A stretch of 42,119 bases of DNA from Porphyra umbilicalis (Eukaryota > Rhodophyta > Bangiophyceae > Bangiales > Bangiaceae), in assembly GCA_002049455.2 (NCBI GenBank), contig KV919240.1:1-42119 (forward strand), given 5' to 3'. Below are positions 41,114-42,119 of this stretch, one piece after another. A program made the translations under genes and the position numbers. The notes beneath the pieces were generated by a model that saw only the letters and a program-made list of their open reading frames with translations, ran no database searches and was not told the DNA's origin. How positions within the stretch are numbered: the stretch's first letter is position 1; each line of letters opens with the position of its first letter.

Positions 41114-42119
41114 ATGGCCGCGGTGCCCCCCTGGTCTGACGCCGCGGCGGCGGCAGCCGCTGCCGACGCCCGTGCACCGCTGCCAAAGCAGAAACAGCCG
41201 CGGCGGTGGGTCCATCCACTTGCGTCTCTGCGTGGCTTGCCAGTGGCAGAGACGTCGCGGGGGGTAAGGGGCGTCGTGCGGGCGGTTCGCCCGTGGCGAC
41301 GCGGGCCCCCTCCCCCCGCCCGGCTCGCCGACCCCCCACGCGCGCTCCGCGGCCGCGGCAGCTCCGCCGACGGGCTTGCTATGGACTCGGTGGCCGCTTC
41401 CGACTCGGACGCCGCCTCGGACGGCTCTGGCGCCTCCCCCGCCGCCTCGTCGGCGGCCGTCTCGGACGGCGCGTCGAGCGGCGGCGGCGGCTCCCCCGCC
41501 CGCGCGCGCTCGCCGTCCCCCTCGGCCCTTTCCGCGTCCTCCATGTTCGGCAGTGGGGCCTTTACCCCGCTGCCGCCCGACAGCCCGCTCGGGCGGCGCT
41601 GTAGCGGCGACGGCATTGTCGGCAGCGGCGTGGGTGGCGCCGCCGCCGCGGCGGCGGCGGCGGCGGGGGCGACGGCGGCGACGCCGGTGCCGGCCGGACC
41701 GGGCGTGCCCGTCTTTGTGGCGCTCCCCCCGACGCGCTGCTCCCCGGCGCGGCGGCGGCAGCCGCGGCTCGACCCGACCACCTCGCCACGCTGTCGGCTG
41801 CGGGCGTGGCGGGCGTCGCCGTCGACTTGTGGTGGGGGGCCATCGAGCCGGCGCCGCGCGCGTACGACTGGGCGGCGGCCGTTGCGGTGGTGCGGGCGGC
41901 GGCGCGGGTGGGGTTGGGGGTGCAGGCCAACCTGTGCTTCCACACCCCGCCGCCGCTCGCCGCGCGGGCGGCGGCGGCGGTGGCGGGTGGCGACGGCGGC
42001 GGCGGCGGCGATGAGACCGACACGTATAGGCACGGAGGGGCGGAGCGGGAAGAGGCGCTGCCGGGTCCCGGCGCCCCCCTGCCCCCGTGGGTGGTGACGG
42101 CGGCGACGGCGGCGGACGC
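41114..42119 (+). CDS. Beta-amylase (GH14), N-terminal part, truncated by window end
   Basis: Beta-amylase releases maltose from the non-reducing ends of alpha-glucans; in red algae the substrate would be floridean starch. ATG 41114 starts a Ser/Ala/Gly-rich region of about 200 residues (transit-like or disordered), ending GVPVFVALPP. The catalytic domain then begins in the next frame: DALLPGAAAA, HLATLSAAGVAGVAVDLWWG (matching the conserved VDVWWG), AIEPAPRAYDWAAAVAVV, ARVGLGVQANLCFHTPPPL and LPPWVV. The switch lies at the 6-C run 41725-41730, where a seventh C would make one frame, so an indel error is likely. The family's usual FHQCGGNVGD reads FHTPPP here, a notable change near the substrate site. 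A Gly-rich insertion follows. The catalytic glutamates lie beyond the window, so activity cannot be judged. Confidence 0.8.

Noticed and set aside
1..42119. Biosynthetic gene cluster or operon
   Set aside because: Genes alternate strands, have unrelated roles, introns and long spacers, which is ordinary eukaryotic organisation. No tRNA or rRNA gene was recognised by eye.

Overview
This window looks like nuclear DNA of a GC-rich, gene-dense eukaryotic alga, most plausibly a bangiophyte red alga of the Porphyra/Pyropia type. The evidence is the protein mix and genome style: clathrin light chain, a CAX antiporter, a histone H3, a plant/cyanobacterial DUF1995 protein, an omega-3/delta-12-like desaturase, a stand-alone glutamate 5-kinase, an EF-G2-like factor and a beta-amylase. 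Introns are few and short (175-327 bp), proteins carry poly-Ala/Gly/Pro tracts, and spacers are AT-richer and full of repeats. The taxon is inference.

Layout. 1-11.3 kb is a gene cluster: an unidentified partial gene (-), clathrin light chain (+), CAX (-, one intron), glutamate 5-kinase (+), a three-exon HAD hydrolase (-) and a DUF1995 protein (-). 11.3-14.8 kb is a spacer with a 969-bp non-autonomous element that has about 36-bp terminal inverted repeats. 14.8-18.7 kb holds a fatty-acid desaturase (+) convergent with a class 3 lipase (-). 18.7-32.7 kb is accessory and repeat-rich: a near-perfect 60-bp-arm hairpin, a Myb/SANT-like Harbinger-associated protein (+), a 136-bp satellite, GC minisatellites, a very divergent histone H3 (-), a CCAAT-bearing repeat, a possible repeat protein and a frame-broken PIF/Harbinger nuclease (-). 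32.7-42.1 kb is genic again: Nudix hydrolase (+), FKBP prolyl isomerase (-, one intron), EF-G2-like factor (-, one intron) and the start of a GH14 beta-amylase (+), cut by the window end.

Functional links are loose, as expected of eukaryotic housekeeping genes. Desaturase and lipase are both lipid enzymes, and beta-amylase acts on alpha-glucans such as floridean starch. Many homologous frames break exactly at long C/G homopolymers (lipase, Nudix, FKBP, EF-G2, beta-amylase, probably the first gene). This points to base-calling or assembly indels rather than gene decay. The Harbinger nuclease differs: its breaks are not at homopolymers and look like true decay.

The most interesting items are the H3 variant that has lost the K9 and K27 lysines, the EF-G2-like protein with degenerate GTPase motifs, the inverted-repeat elements, and the co-occurrence of a Myb-like protein and a Harbinger nuclease flanking the H3 gene.
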